Source: Nocardia brasiliensis NBRC 14402
Lineage (GTDB): Bacteria; Actinomycetota; Actinomycetes; Mycobacteriales; Mycobacteriaceae
Direction of reading: 5' to 3'
Assembly (NCBI RefSeq): GCF_000308475.2
Contig: NZ_BAFT02000091.1
Location: 28,358-92,357, forward strand
Length of the DNA: 64,000 bases
The notes under the pieces: generated by a model
What the model saw: only the letters and a program-made list of their open reading frames with translations
The model's database searches: none
Told to the model about the DNA's origin: nothing
Translations under genes and position numbers: made by a program
Part shown: piece after piece, positions 16,739 through 26,529 of the stretch
How the letters are laid out: every line of letters begins with the position of its first letter
Numbering within the stretch: the first letter of the stretch is position 1

Positions 16739-18076
16739 ATGCACGTGCTGTTCGTGAATCCCGACGTCCGGGACAAGAGCGTGATCTACGGCAACCGCAT
16801 GCTCAACCCGGTGCCGGTGAACCTGGCCTACCGCGCCGCCATGACCACGGTCGAGCACCGGGCCACCGTGCTCGACGAGAATGCTACGCCCATCACCGAT
16901 TTCACCCGTTTCGCCGATATCGATCTGGTGGCGGTCACCTCGAAGTTCTTCGGCGAGCGGCGCACCGGCGAGCTGGTACACGGATTCGGCGCGCTGGGCA
17001 TACCGGTCGTCGTCGACGGGTACTTCCCCAGTTACGACCCGCAGGCCGAGCGGATCGGCGCGGCCTCGGTGGTGCGCGGCGAGGTCGAGCAGGTATGGCC
17101 GCAGATACTCGAGGATGCGAGCCGCGACCGGCTACGGCCCGTATACACCGGCGGGCCGGTGGATCTGGCGACGCTGCCGCGCTACGGGCCCGAGCATCTG
17201 CCGCCGCACGACTACGTGTTCCCGGTCGAAGCGACCCGGGGCTGCCCGTTCTCGTGCAATTTCTGCATCGAGACCCGCTATCACCACGAGCGCTTCCGTA
17301 CCCGCCCGATCGAGCACGTGCTCGCGCAGATCGACGCGCGCAGCGGCGATTTCGTACAGTTCTCCGATATCAACATCGTGGGCAACCCACGCTACGCCCG
17401 GACCCTGTTCGCCGAACTCGCACCGCGACAGGTGCTGTGGGGCAGCCAGGCGACCATCACCATCGCGCAGCGTCCGGCGCTGGCCGAGGCGGCCGGCCAC
17501 GCCGGGTGCATGCTCGTCTTCCTGGGCCTGGAGTCGGTCCACCCGCAGAACCTGGTCGCCTCGGACAAGAGCTGGAGCCGCCCGGCCGACTACCGCGCCC
17601 TCATCGCCAGGCTGCACGACGCGGGTATCGGGGTGATCGGGTCGTTCGTCTTCGGCTTCGCCGGTGACACACCGGATGTGTTCGAGCGGACCCTGGAGTT
17701 CGTCGTCGAGAACGAGATCGAGATCTGTCATTTCAACCCGCTCGGCAGCGGTCCGGGTGTACCGCTGCACGCGGAACATCTGCGCGCGGGCCGCATGATC
17801 GACCCCGGTCCCGGCGGTCCCTCGCACCTGCGGGCCTCGGTGGCCCCGATGTCCATGACGGTCCGCCGGCTCGAGGACGGCCTCGAATACCTGTACACCC
17901 GAACCTATTCCCGGGAGCTGACCCGGCAGCGCCTGCGCCGATACCGAGCGGACGCCGACCTGCCCGGCCCCCGCTCCGCGGCGAAGAAACGGGCGGTCAT
18001 CGGCCTGAACCTGGCCTACCGCAGAGCAGTCGAGCGGCACTACGGAGCAACCGTCGGCGCGGAGCGACTACCGTGA
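16739..18076 (+). CDS. radical SAM enzyme with N-terminal B12-binding-like domain
   Basis: The 445-residue protein has the [4Fe-4S]/SAM motif CxxxCxxC as TRGCPFSCNFC (C169, C173, C176). The first roughly 130 residues look like a cobalamin-binding Rossmann domain (HVLFVNPDV, DIDLVAVTSKFF, GIPVVVDG) but the DxHxxG cobalt-ligand motif is not seen. The barrel continues with FVQFSDINIVGN, MLVFLGLESVHP and GIGVIGSFVFGFAGDTPD. An upstream GAGAGGGG supports ATG 16739. It overlaps acpS by four bases. In lipid pathways such enzymes methylate unactivated carbons, cyclise or rearrange chains. A role in unusual carbon-skeleton chemistry on the ACP-bound chain is plausible but not proven. Confidence 0.85.
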   Translation: MHVLFVNPDVRDKSVIYGNRMLNPVPVNLAYRAAMTTVEHRATVLDENATPITDFTRFADIDLVAVTSKFFGERRTGELVHGFGALGIPVVVDGYFPSYDPQAERIGAASVVRGEVEQVWPQILEDASRDRLRPVYTGGPVDLATLPRYGPEHLPPHDYVFPVEATRGCPFSCNFCIETRYHHERFRTRPIEHVLAQIDARSGDFVQFSDINIVGNPRYARTLFAELAPRQVLWGSQATITIAQRPALAEAAGHAGCMLVFLGLESVHPQNLVASDKSWSRPADYRALIARLHDAGIGVIGSFVFGFAGDTPDVFERTLEFVVENEIEICHFNPLGSGPGVPLHAEHLRAGRMIDPGPGGPSHLRASVAPMSMTVRRLEDGLEYLYTRTYSRELTRQRLRRYRADADLPGPRSAAKKRAVIGLNLAYRRAVERHYGATVGAERLP

Positions 18077-18516
18077 CCCGCACCGCATCGAATTCGGTAC
18101 TGCTTCCAGCTATTTCGGTCCCGACCGCGCTGTCGGCCGGGGTCGATATCGCGGCAGTCGGCCGGATACGGTCCTTACTTACCACAGGAAATGCGTTCTG
18201 CGAGCGAGTGTTCCGTCCAGACGAGATCGCCTACTGCACCGCGTTCCGAGATCCGGCACCGCATTTCGCGGCCCGGTTCGGGGCCAAGGAAGCCACGCTG
18301 AAGGCCTTGCACCTCGGACTCGGGGTGCCCCCGGCGACCCGGCGGCTGCGCGATATCGAGGTATGCCGCACGACCGGCGCACCGCGCCTGCTGCTGCACC
18401 ACCGCATGGCGACGCTGGCGCGGCGGCGCGGACTCACCGGCGCCGCAGTGACGTTGAGCCACGACGGCGACTATGCGCTCGCATGCGTGCTGCTCGCCGG
18501 GCAGGGGTGGCGATGA
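18073..18516 (+). CDS. acpS: holo-ACP synthase (phosphopantetheinyl transferase)
   Basis: The 147-residue protein is an AcpS-type phosphopantetheinyl transferase. It shows GVDIAAVGRI (Mg-binding Asp25), FAARFGAKEATLKAL (Glu73 and Lys77), and the C-terminal TLSHDGDYALACV. It converts apo-carriers to holo form with CoA. It has an N-terminal extension of about 20 residues compared with the usual form of about 120. The GTG start overlaps the radical SAM stop, and its own stop overlaps the ketoreductase start. A pathway-specific AcpS inside the operon strongly suggests that the two carriers at 1388 and 11650 are activated locally. Confidence 0.9.
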   Translation: MTRTASNSVLLPAISVPTALSAGVDIAAVGRIRSLLTTGNAFCERVFRPDEIAYCTAFRDPAPHFAARFGAKEATLKALHLGLGVPPATRRLRDIEVCRTTGAPRLLLHHRMATLARRRGLTGAAVTLSHDGDYALACVLLAGQGWR

Positions 18517-19274
18517 ACCGGCTGAACGATTCCGTCGCCCTGGTGACCGGCGCCGCGGGCGTCTTCGGTACGGCCATCGCCACCCGGTACGCCGAGGAGG
18601 GCGCCACGCTGGTGCTCACCGATGTCGACACGACCCGGTTGCAGGCGGCGGTGAAGGCCGTCGAAGCCGTTGCCGCCGCACCGGTTTCCGCGTTCGTCGC
18701 CGACCTGACCGAACCCGCCGAGGTGACCCGCCTGTTCGCCCACACCGACGAGACGTGGGGCCGGCTCGACGTGCTGATCAACAACGCGGGCGGCGCGCTG
18801 CGCTCGCCGCTGGTCTTCCACAACGACGCCGACTGGCGCCGGATGCTGCGGGTGAACCTCGATACCGTCTTCTATTGCAGCAGGGAGGCGGTGCGCCGGA
18901 TGCTGCCCCGGCGCAGCGGCCGCATCATCAACGTCGCCTCCGCGCTCGGCTTGACCGGCGGCGCGGACGAAGTCGCGTACGCGACCGCGAAGGCGGCGGT
19001 GATCGGCTTCACTCGCAGCGTGGCACAGGAGGTCGGGCGCCGCGGTGTCTGCGTCAACGCGATCTGCCCGACGCTCGCCGACAGCGGAGTCAGCCGGGAG
19101 TATTTCGGCGGCTTCGAGGTCGATATCCGCGCGGTCGCCGCGTATCTCGCGCGCCGGGCGGCGATGCCGCGCCCGATCGCGCCGGAGGACGTCGCCGACG
19201 TCGCCGTTTTTCTCGGCGCTCGCGAGAGTGCCTACCTCAATGGGCAGGCCATTCTGGTCGGCGGAGTGGGATAG
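18513..19274 (+). CDS. SDR-family ketoreductase
   Basis: The 253-residue short-chain dehydrogenase has a nucleotide motif VTGAAGVFGTA in place of the usual TGxxxGIG, NNAG at 90-93, Asn115, and the catalytic Ser143, Tyr156 and Lys160 (VAYATAKAAVIGF). The usual PG motif after strand 6 is replaced by AICPTLADS. Located between acpS and the canonical dehydratase, it most likely reduces beta-ketoacyl-ACP to the hydroxy form during chain extension. It begins ATGA with the acpS stop. The atypical glycine motif (Phe in place of Ile) may alter cofactor fit. A second, more canonical FabG lies at 25825. Confidence 0.85.
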   Translation: MNRLNDSVALVTGAAGVFGTAIATRYAEEGATLVLTDVDTTRLQAAVKAVEAVAAAPVSAFVADLTEPAEVTRLFAHTDETWGRLDVLINNAGGALRSPLVFHNDADWRRMLRVNLDTVFYCSREAVRRMLPRRSGRIINVASALGLTGGADEVAYATAKAAVIGFTRSVAQEVGRRGVCVNAICPTLADSGVSREYFGGFEVDIRAVAAYLARRAAMPRPIAPEDVADVAVFLGARESAYLNGQAILVGGVG

Positions 19275-19282
19275 GAGTATCC

Positions 19283-19765
19283 GTGCGGTTTCTCATGGTC
19301 GACGCGATCACCGAAGTGGACGGCGGCCGCCGCGCCGTCGGCGTGAAGAACGCCGCGATGAGCGAGGACTACTTCGCCGACCACTTCCCGCAGCAGCCGA
19401 TTCTGCCCGGCGTGCTGGTGCTGGAGGCGATGACCCAGCTGGCGCGCTGGCTGGTGCTCACCCACAGCGAATTCCGCACCACCGTGGTGCTCAGTGCGGT
19501 GCAGCACAGCAAGTTCATCGACTTCGCGGTGCCCGGCGATCGGCTGACCGTCGAGGTGGACCGCATCGAGGGCGGGAACGGCGCGGGCCCGGTCCCCGGC
19601 GCGGAGCTGGACTTCCGGGGTGCCGCGCAGGCGCACGGCCGCAAGATCGCGACCGCGACCTTCCGCTGCCGGACCTACGCGCTCACCGAATTCGAGGATC
19701 CCGCGGCGACCCGCCGCCACTATCGAGTGCTGCGGCTCAACGGATCGAAGGTGAGCGGGCAATGA
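19283..19765 (+). CDS. FabZ-like 3-hydroxyacyl-ACP dehydratase, canonical active site
   Basis: The 160-residue hotdog protein keeps the full FabZ site: YFADHFPQQPILPGVLVLE places the catalytic His at 34 and Glu at 48, followed by AMTQLARW. It removes water from 3-hydroxyacyl-ACP to give trans-2-enoyl-ACP. AGGAG at 19273-19277 supports the GTG at 19283, and its stop overlaps the next KS-like gene (ATGA). Numbering and N-terminus (RFLMVDAITEVDGG) align closely with the His-less paralogue at 14941, which supports a duplication and possible heterodimer. With the ketoreductases and FabL-like enzyme it completes a reductive cycle. Confidence 0.9.
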   Translation: MRFLMVDAITEVDGGRRAVGVKNAAMSEDYFADHFPQQPILPGVLVLEAMTQLARWLVLTHSEFRTTVVLSAVQHSKFIDFAVPGDRLTVEVDRIEGGNGAGPVPGAELDFRGAAQAHGRKIATATFRCRTYALTEFEDPAATRRHYRVLRLNGSKVSGQ

Positions 19766-21045
19766 GGCATCGGGTGGCCGTCGTCGGCGCGGGCGTGCTG
19801 TCCTGCCTCGGTATCGACTATCGCAGGCAGTGGCGGCGAATCCTGGCGGCCGAGACCGGATTACGGCGACGAGACGGCGACGGCCCGCCGGAGCTGGCTT
19901 ATATCGGCGCGGTGGACGATGCCGAGCACCCCGTCGCGCTCGCCGACCGCAAGCATCTCAAGCGCCTCACCAGGGCGTCCCGGCTGGGCGTGTACGCAGC
20001 CGATCTGGCGATCGCCGACGCGGGCGCGGTGTTCCGGGCCGCCGCGCCGCCGCGGCGCGGAATCTATATGGGCTCCAACGAGAACGAGGACGAGAAGAAC
20101 TACCTCGACCGCTTCGCGCCGGTGCTGGCCGGTGCGCGACGCCCCGACGGCACCCTCGACTACACGCGGCTCGGCCAGGCGGCACTGCGCCGGGCCAAAC
20201 CCGATTTCCTGCTCTCCGGCCTGCCGAACGCCGCCCTGTGCCAGATCACCATCCGGCACGAGATCTGCGGCGCGAACAGCACCTTGGTCGACGGCTCGGC
20301 CATGGGATTGTGCGCCGTCGGCCGGGCCTTCCGTGCGGTGCGCGACGGCCGGGCCGACGTCGCCGTCTGCGGTGGCACCGACGCGGGCGCCGACGAATTC
20401 GCCCGCCTCGCGCTGCGAGAGTTCGGGCTGGCTTCGGCCTGCGCCGACGGTGTGCGCTCGGTTCGGCCGTACGACCGGTACCGGGACGGCTATATCTGCG
20501 CCGAGGGCGCGGCCGCCCTCGTCCTCGCCGATCTCGACCTGGCACGGGCCAACGACGCGCACATCCTCGCCGAGATCGTCGGTTTCGGCGCCGCCACCGA
20601 CCGCGGCCGCCCGCTGGCGCCCGACCCCGAGGGCAGCGGCGTGCGCGACGCGCTCGTACGGGCCGTGGCCGACGCTGCCATCGATCCCCGCGCGGTCGGC
20701 TACATCTATGGTCACGGCGATGCCACCGCGAGCGGCGATCGCTCCGAGCTGCACGGCATCACGCATGCGCTGGCGCGGCGAGACCGGTTGCGGCTCACCG
20801 GAACCAAGGCCGCGACCGGGCACATGGGCCCGGCCACCGATGTCGCCGAAGTGGCGTTCGCCTGTCTGAGCGTGCGGGACGGCGTCGTGGCGCCGACGCT
20901 CAATCTCGGCGCGGCCGACGACGCGGCCCGCGCGGTCGAGATCGTCACGCATCGGCCGACCGCTCTGGACGCGCGGTTCGCGATCACGCTCAGCCGCAAC
21001 GTGGATGGACCCGAGGTCGCCGCCGTGGTGCTCGGCAGCGCGTGA
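19762..21045 (+). CDS. second ketosynthase-like partner with Cys replaced by Ser
   Basis: The 427-residue protein has the KS fold (VAVVGAGVLSCLGID at the start, KAATGHMGPATD near the end). At the nucleophile elbow it reads TLVDGSAMGLCAVG, so Ser179 stands where Cys is expected. Unlike the CLF at 13634 it retains the two His residues (H318 in YGHGDATA, H354 in TGHMG). This differs from classic chain-length factors and from KSQ decarboxylases, where Gln replaces Cys. It may decarboxylate malonyl-ACP, act as a partner of the KS at 15426, or be inactive. Its start overlaps the dehydratase stop by four bases. Confidence 0.85.
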   Translation: MRHRVAVVGAGVLSCLGIDYRRQWRRILAAETGLRRRDGDGPPELAYIGAVDDAEHPVALADRKHLKRLTRASRLGVYAADLAIADAGAVFRAAAPPRRGIYMGSNENEDEKNYLDRFAPVLAGARRPDGTLDYTRLGQAALRRAKPDFLLSGLPNAALCQITIRHEICGANSTLVDGSAMGLCAVGRAFRAVRDGRADVAVCGGTDAGADEFARLALREFGLASACADGVRSVRPYDRYRDGYICAEGAAALVLADLDLARANDAHILAEIVGFGAATDRGRPLAPDPEGSGVRDALVRAVADAAIDPRAVGYIYGHGDATASGDRSELHGITHALARRDRLRLTGTKAATGHMGPATDVAEVAFACLSVRDGVVAPTLNLGAADDAARAVEIVTHRPTALDARFAITLSRNVDGPEVAAVVLGSA

Positions 21046-21087
21046 GCCCCGCGTGCGGTGGCCTTCTAAACGGACGAAAGGCGCAGT

Positions 21088-21843
<756 letters not shown>

Positions 21844-21868
21844 GCTCAGACGACTAGGAGATGCTCTC

Positions 21869-22690
21869 GTGCGCACCGTGATCGAGGAAACCCGCGACAT
21901 CTACGACCTGACCCACCGCCAGATCACGCTCACGCCGTCGGGGCAGGCCATGATGGCCTATCTCTGGCAGGACCGGGGCGGCTACGTCGGCCAGCTGAGC
22001 TGGACCACCCGCGATCAGCTGCGCGAGATCGCGCACACCTCGGGCTTGGCGCCGGGCCAGGCCGTGCTCGATCTCTGCTGCGGTACCGGCGGTATCGCGC
22101 GCTACCTCGCCGAGACGACCGGTGCCACGCTCACCGGTCTCGACTACTCCGAGCCCGCGATCGAGATCGCCCGCCGCGCCCCCGCCGCGGTCCCGATCCG
22201 GTTCGACCACGGGGATGCCCGCGAACTGCCCTACGCCGCCGCGACATTCGACGCCGTGGTGAGCGTGGACAGTCTGGTCATCGTGCCGGACCGCCACCGC
22301 GTGCTCACCGAATGCGCCAGGGTGCTGAAACCCGGCGGCCGCCTGGCTTTCACCGACGAGGTGCTCACCGGTCCGATCCCGCGCGACCCGGCGACGTTGC
22401 GCGCCTTGACCGTCTACGGTCGCTTGTTCGCGCAGACACCGGCCGGCTATCGGCGGCTGCTCGCGCACGCCGGATTCACCGATATCGAGGTCCAGGACAG
22501 CACCGAGATGTTCATCGCGATCAACGAGCGTTGGGCCGAATCGTATCGGCGCTTCGCGGTGCAGGGCCGCGAGATCCTGGGCGACAAGCTGTTCGAGGAC
22601 GGTCTCGGCTTCTTCGAGACGCTCGCCGCGCAGGGGGCGGCGGGCCGGCTCGGACAGGTTCGCGTCCACGCCACGCGCCGGACCGGGTAG
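21869..22690 (+). CDS. class I SAM-dependent methyltransferase
   Basis: The 273-residue protein has motif I as VLDLCCGTGGIARYL, an acidic post-I (LTGLDYSEPAIEIA), DARELPYAAATFDAV, and ARVLKPGGRLAFTDEV, typical of UbiE-like small-molecule and lipid methyltransferases. AGGAG at 21856-21860 and eight bases of spacing set the start at GTG 21869; the ATG at 21861 is out of frame. It precedes the ABC exporter genes by two bases. The N-terminal region (QAMMAYLWQDRGGYVGQL) is shared with sterol/sarcosine-type methyltransferases. The acceptor atom (C, N or O) is not predictable. Confidence 0.8.
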   Translation: MRTVIEETRDIYDLTHRQITLTPSGQAMMAYLWQDRGGYVGQLSWTTRDQLREIAHTSGLAPGQAVLDLCCGTGGIARYLAETTGATLTGLDYSEPAIEIARRAPAAVPIRFDHGDARELPYAAATFDAVVSVDSLVIVPDRHRVLTECARVLKPGGRLAFTDEVLTGPIPRDPATLRALTVYGRLFAQTPAGYRRLLAHAGFTDIEVQDSTEMFIAINERWAESYRRFAVQGREILGDKLFEDGLGFFETLAAQGAAGRLGQVRVHATRRTG

Positions 22691-22692
22691 CG

Positions 22693-23451
22693 ATGACCCG
22701 CTCCCCCGGCCCCGATCACGGCGCGACCACGATACCCTCGGCCACCACACTCGCTGTGCTGCGCGGTGTTTCGAAGACGTTCGGCAGTGCGGACACCGCC
22801 GTGCACGCGCTGGCCGAGTGTGACCTGACCATCGCGGCGGGCGAATTGCTCGTCGTGCTGGGCCCTTCGGGCTCGGGCAAGACCACGCTGCTCAATGTGC
22901 TCGGCGGGATCGAGACCCCGACCACCGGGGTGATCAGCATCGACGGGCACACCCTCACCGACCTGGACGCGAAGGGCATGGCGGGGCTGCGGCGCACCAC
23001 GCTGAGTTTCGTCTACCAGTTCTTCAATCTCGTGCCGACGCTCACGGCGGCCGAGAACATCGCCGTGCTGGCCGAATTGACCGGCGGACCGGTCGGCGTC
23101 CGGGTACACGACGTGTTGACCCAGGTCGGCTTGGCCGATTGCGCGGATCGTTTCCCGGCGCAGCTCTCGGGCGGTCAGCAGCAGCGGGTCGCGATCGCGC
23201 GAGCGCTGGTGAACCGGCCGCGGCTGCTGCTGTGCGACGAACCGACGGGCGCGCTGGACCTCGACACCGGACGCAGCGTGCTGGCGCTGCTGCAACGCCT
23301 GTGCCACCGGGCCGACCACGCGGTCGTACTCGTCACGCACAACCAGGCGATCGCCGCCATCGCCGATCGGGTGCTGCGCATGCGGTCCGGGCGGATCGTC
23401 GCCGACCTCCGACAGGCCGCTCCCCTGCCCGCCGACGAGGTCGCCTGGTGA
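22693..23451 (+). CDS. ABC transporter ATP-binding protein (MacB/LolD-type)
   Basis: The 252-residue ATPase has Walker A (GPSGSGKTTLLN), a Q-loop region YQFFNLVPTLTAAENI characteristic of MacB/LolD-like exporters, the signature LSGGQQQRVAIARAL, Walker B (LLLCDEPTGALD) and H-loop (VLVTHN). It is coupled by a GTGA overlap with the FtsX-like permease and follows the methyltransferase after two bases. Such pairs export antibiotics, peptides or lipids rather than import nutrients. In this operon it is the likely exporter or self-resistance pump for the cluster product. Confidence 0.92.
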   Translation: MTRSPGPDHGATTIPSATTLAVLRGVSKTFGSADTAVHALAECDLTIAAGELLVVLGPSGSGKTTLLNVLGGIETPTTGVISIDGHTLTDLDAKGMAGLRRTTLSFVYQFFNLVPTLTAAENIAVLAELTGGPVGVRVHDVLTQVGLADCADRFPAQLSGGQQQRVAIARALVNRPRLLLCDEPTGALDLDTGRSVLALLQRLCHRADHAVVLVTHNQAIAAIADRVLRMRSGRIVADLRQAAPLPADEVAW

Positions 23452-25805
23452 CCCGGCATCCGACACTGCACCGGAAAGTGTTGCGCGACATGCGCGCCCA
23501 GTGGCCACAGTTCGCCGCGCAGACGATGATCATCATGCTCGGGGTGGCGCTGTTCACCGCGTCCTACGGGGCCTACCGGAATTTGAACGCCTCCTACGAC
23601 GGCACCTTCGAGACGGAACGTTTCGCCGATGTCTGGGTGAGCGGCGGGGACACGGCCGCACTCGCGGCAGCGGCGAACGCCCTGCCGGAGGTCGCGGATG
23701 CGGTCGTGCGCGCGCAGGTCGATCTGCCGCTGCGGGTCGGGGCGGACAAACTGCGCGGCCGCGTCGTCGGCCTGCCCGCCGACCGGCCGCCGGCGGTGAA
23801 CGCCCCGACGCTGCTGTCCGGGCGGTACCCGGGCGCGAACGAGGTCCTGGTCGAACACCATATGGCCGAGCACTTCGGGTTGCGCAGCGGCGCAACGCTG
23901 TCCGTGCTCGGGCCCGGCGGGTGGCGCGAGGTGACCGTCGTGGGCGTGGCCTCCTCGGCCGAATACCTCTGGCCCGCGCGCAGCCGCCGCGACATGTTCC
24001 CGCTGCCAGATAATTTCGGCGTCCTCTTCGCCGCAGAGCCGCTGGCGACCGCGCTGGCCGCCGGCGCCGCCGAGCAAGTGGTGCTCCGCTTCGCCGAACC
24101 GCCGAGTTCCGACGCGCTCACCCGGATTCGGGAACTGGCCGCCACGCACGGCGCGACGGAGGTGCTCACCCGGGCGGAACAACCGTCGAACTGGTTGCTG
24201 CGCATGGATATCGACGCCTTCGGTCAGCTCGCCTATCTGTTTCCGCTGCTGTTCCTGAGTGTCGCCGGTCTGGTGTCGTATGTGCTGCTGCATCGGCGGG
24301 TGCGGGCCGAGCGCCCGGTGATCGGCGTGCTGCTGGCCGGCGGCGTGTCGCGCGTGACGCTGCTGTGGCACTACCTGCAGTACGGGATCGTGGCGGGACT
24401 GGCAGGCGCATTCGGCGGAATCCTGGTGGGACTCGCCGGATCCGGCGCGTTGAGCCGGGTCTACCTCCGGGCGATCGACCTGCCCGCGTCCGCGGCGGTC
24501 GTCGAGATTCTGCCGATCACCCTGATCGGCGCGCTGCTGTTCGGTGTTGCGGCGGGCGCACTCGGCGCGCTCGCCCCGGCCCTGCTCGCCTTCCGCACAC
24601 CGCCCGCGGCGGCGATGCGCGGCACCCCGCCGCCGGGGCCGGGCCGAATCAGCCTGCTGGAGCGGGTGGTTCCGGTGCTGCGCCGGCTACCGGCCCGCTG
24701 GCTGCTGGTACTGCGCGCGATCGGGCGCAGTCCGCGGCGCACCTGGAGCACCGTGCTCGGCACCGCGCTGTCCCTGGTGGTCATGCTCACCTCGTGGACG
24801 ATGCTCGACACCATGACCGAGGCGTTGGACGTGTCCTTCCATCAGGTGCAAACCGCCGACGCCCGCGTCGATTTCACCGTCCCGGCCGACCAGCGCCGCC
24901 TTACCGAACTCACCGGGGCCGCAGGTGTCGCCGCCGCCGAACCGATGGTGCAGATGCCGATCACCCTCGCCGCGAACCGCGCCACCTATGCGACCGTGCT
25001 GATCGCGCTGCCGCGCGACACCACGATGCACGGACTGCGGCCGGTGCCGGGGAGCCCGGCCGTCCGGCCGGAGCGCGGCCTGCTGGTCGGCAAGGGCGTC
25101 CGGCAGCTGCTGGGCGTCTCGACTGGCGACCTCGTCGAGGTCGAAGTGCCTGGCGCGCAAGCGGTTCACGTGCCGATCGCGGGCGTGCTGGACGAACCGA
25201 TCGGCACCTTCGCCTATTGCACGCTCGAGCAGCTCGATGCACTCGCCGGGGCGCCGGTGCCGATCAACTCCGCCCTGCTGCGCCTGGCACCGCACGCCGA
25301 CCCCGACCAGGTCCGGCGGGCACTGTCCGAGCGGCCCGGTGTCGCGGCCTACGAGGATCTCGACGAGGTGAACCGGTTGATCGACCGGTACGCCGGGTTC
25401 TTCTTCGTGTTCATCGGCGTGATGCTGGCCCTGGGCGGGCTGATGGCGTTCGCGATCATCTTCACCACCATGTCGATCAATATCGTCGAGCGGCGGCGCG
25501 AGGTCGGCGTGCTGCGCGCCGGGGGGATGCCGCACGGCATGCTCGCGCGCCTGATCACCGGTGAGAACCTGCTGCTCACCCTGCTCGGCATCGGGCCGGG
25601 CCTGGTGCTCGGGGTGCTCGGCGGGCACAGCTTCCTGTCCACCTACGCCAACGACCAGTTCCAGCTGGATCTGGTGGTCCGCCCCGGCACGCTCGGCAGC
25701 GCGGCACTGGTCGTGCTCTGCGTGGCGACCGTGTCGCTGCTGCCCGGGCTGCGGGCCGTGCGCGGCCTCGACCTCGCCGCGGTGCTGCGCGAACGATCCG
25801 AGTGA
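23448..25805 (+). CDS. FtsX/MacB-type ABC transporter permease
   Basis: The 785-residue membrane protein has the two-half FtsX permease layout. It has an N-terminal transmembrane helix (FAAQTMIIMLGVALFTASYG) and a large extracytoplasmic domain of about 210 residues. A three-helix core follows (AYLFPLLFLSVAGLVSYVLL onward), then a second periplasmic-type domain and a C-terminal three-helix core (FFFVFIGVMLALGGLMAFAII onward). The ERRREVGVLRAGG coupling segment is present in the second half. It overlaps the ATPase gene (GTGA). The protein resembles single-chain permeases that move lipids or amphipathic molecules outward. Substrate is inferred from operon context only. Confidence 0.88.
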   Translation: MTRHPTLHRKVLRDMRAQWPQFAAQTMIIMLGVALFTASYGAYRNLNASYDGTFETERFADVWVSGGDTAALAAAANALPEVADAVVRAQVDLPLRVGADKLRGRVVGLPADRPPAVNAPTLLSGRYPGANEVLVEHHMAEHFGLRSGATLSVLGPGGWREVTVVGVASSAEYLWPARSRRDMFPLPDNFGVLFAAEPLATALAAGAAEQVVLRFAEPPSSDALTRIRELAATHGATEVLTRAEQPSNWLLRMDIDAFGQLAYLFPLLFLSVAGLVSYVLLHRRVRAERPVIGVLLAGGVSRVTLLWHYLQYGIVAGLAGAFGGILVGLAGSGALSRVYLRAIDLPASAAVVEILPITLIGALLFGVAAGALGALAPALLAFRTPPAAAMRGTPPPGPGRISLLERVVPVLRRLPARWLLVLRAIGRSPRRTWSTVLGTALSLVVMLTSWTMLDTMTEALDVSFHQVQTADARVDFTVPADQRRLTELTGAAGVAAAEPMVQMPITLAANRATYATVLIALPRDTTMHGLRPVPGSPAVRPERGLLVGKGVRQLLGVSTGDLVEVEVPGAQAVHVPIAGVLDEPIGTFAYCTLEQLDALAGAPVPINSALLRLAPHADPDQVRRALSERPGVAAYEDLDEVNRLIDRYAGFFFVFIGVMLALGGLMAFAIIFTTMSINIVERRREVGVLRAGGMPHGMLARLITGENLLLTLLGIGPGLVLGVLGGHSFLSTYANDQFQLDLVVRPGTLGSAALVVLCVATVSLLPGLRAVRGLDLAAVLRERSE

Positions 25806-25824
25806 GCCGCCAGGAGGTGCGCTG

Positions 25825-26529
25825 ATGAACCATTCCGCCTTCGTCACCGGTGGAAATCGCGGGATCGGGCTGGCCATCGCCCGTGAGCTCGCGCGCGGCG
25901 GCAAACCGGTGGCGGTCTCGATGCGCAAGGGCGCGCCACCCGACGGATTGTTCGGCGTCCCTTGCGATGTCACCGACGAACAGCAGGTCGACGCCGCGTT
26001 CGCGCTGATCGAACAGGAACTCGGCCCCGTCGACGTGCTGGTCGCCAACGCGGGCATCACCAGGGACGTGCTGCTGGCCGCGATGACCGAGGACGAGTTC
26101 GCCTCGGTGGTGGACACCAATCTGGTCGGCGCGTTCCGGGTGATCAACCGCGCGGCGCGGACCATGATCCGGCAGCGACGCGGCCGGATCATCCTGGTGT
26201 CGTCGGTGACGGCGCTGCTCGGCTCGGCAGGGCAGACGAATTACGCGGCCTCCAAGGCGGGCCTGATCGGGCTGGCTCGGTCGCTGGTGCGGGAGCTGGG
26301 CGCGCGCAACATCACGGTCAACGTGGTCGCACCCGGGTTCGTGGACACCGACATGACCGCGTCGCTCACCCCGCAGTGGCGCGCCGAGGTCACCAAGAAG
26401 ATTCCGCTCGGCCGGATCGCCGCGGCCGCCGAGATCGCCAGGGTGGTGGCTTTTCTCGCCGGTGCGGACGCGGGCTACATCACCGGCGCGGTGATTCCGG
26501 TGGACGGCGGACTCGGCATGGGCCACTGA
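25825..26529 (+). CDS. fabG: beta-ketoacyl-ACP reductase, MabA/FabG-like
   Basis: The 234-residue SDR has VTGGNRGIGLAIA, NAG at 75-77, and Ser127, Tyr140 and Lys144 in the standard Y-x3-K arrangement. Segments GLFGVPCDVTD and the ending GAVIPVDGGLGMGH closely match mycobacterial MabA (FabG1) from memory, so it is a true 3-oxoacyl-ACP reductase. CAGGAGG lies upstream of ATG 25825. It is the last gene of the plus-strand run; its final 55 bases overlap the convergent regulator gene. With the SDR at 18513 the cluster has two ketoreductases, perhaps for different chain lengths. Confidence 0.9.
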   Translation: MNHSAFVTGGNRGIGLAIARELARGGKPVAVSMRKGAPPDGLFGVPCDVTDEQQVDAAFALIEQELGPVDVLVANAGITRDVLLAAMTEDEFASVVDTNLVGAFRVINRAARTMIRQRRGRIILVSSVTALLGSAGQTNYAASKAGLIGLARSLVRELGARNITVNVVAPGFVDTDMTASLTPQWRAEVTKKIPLGRIAAAAEIARVVAFLAGADAGYITGAVIPVDGGLGMGH

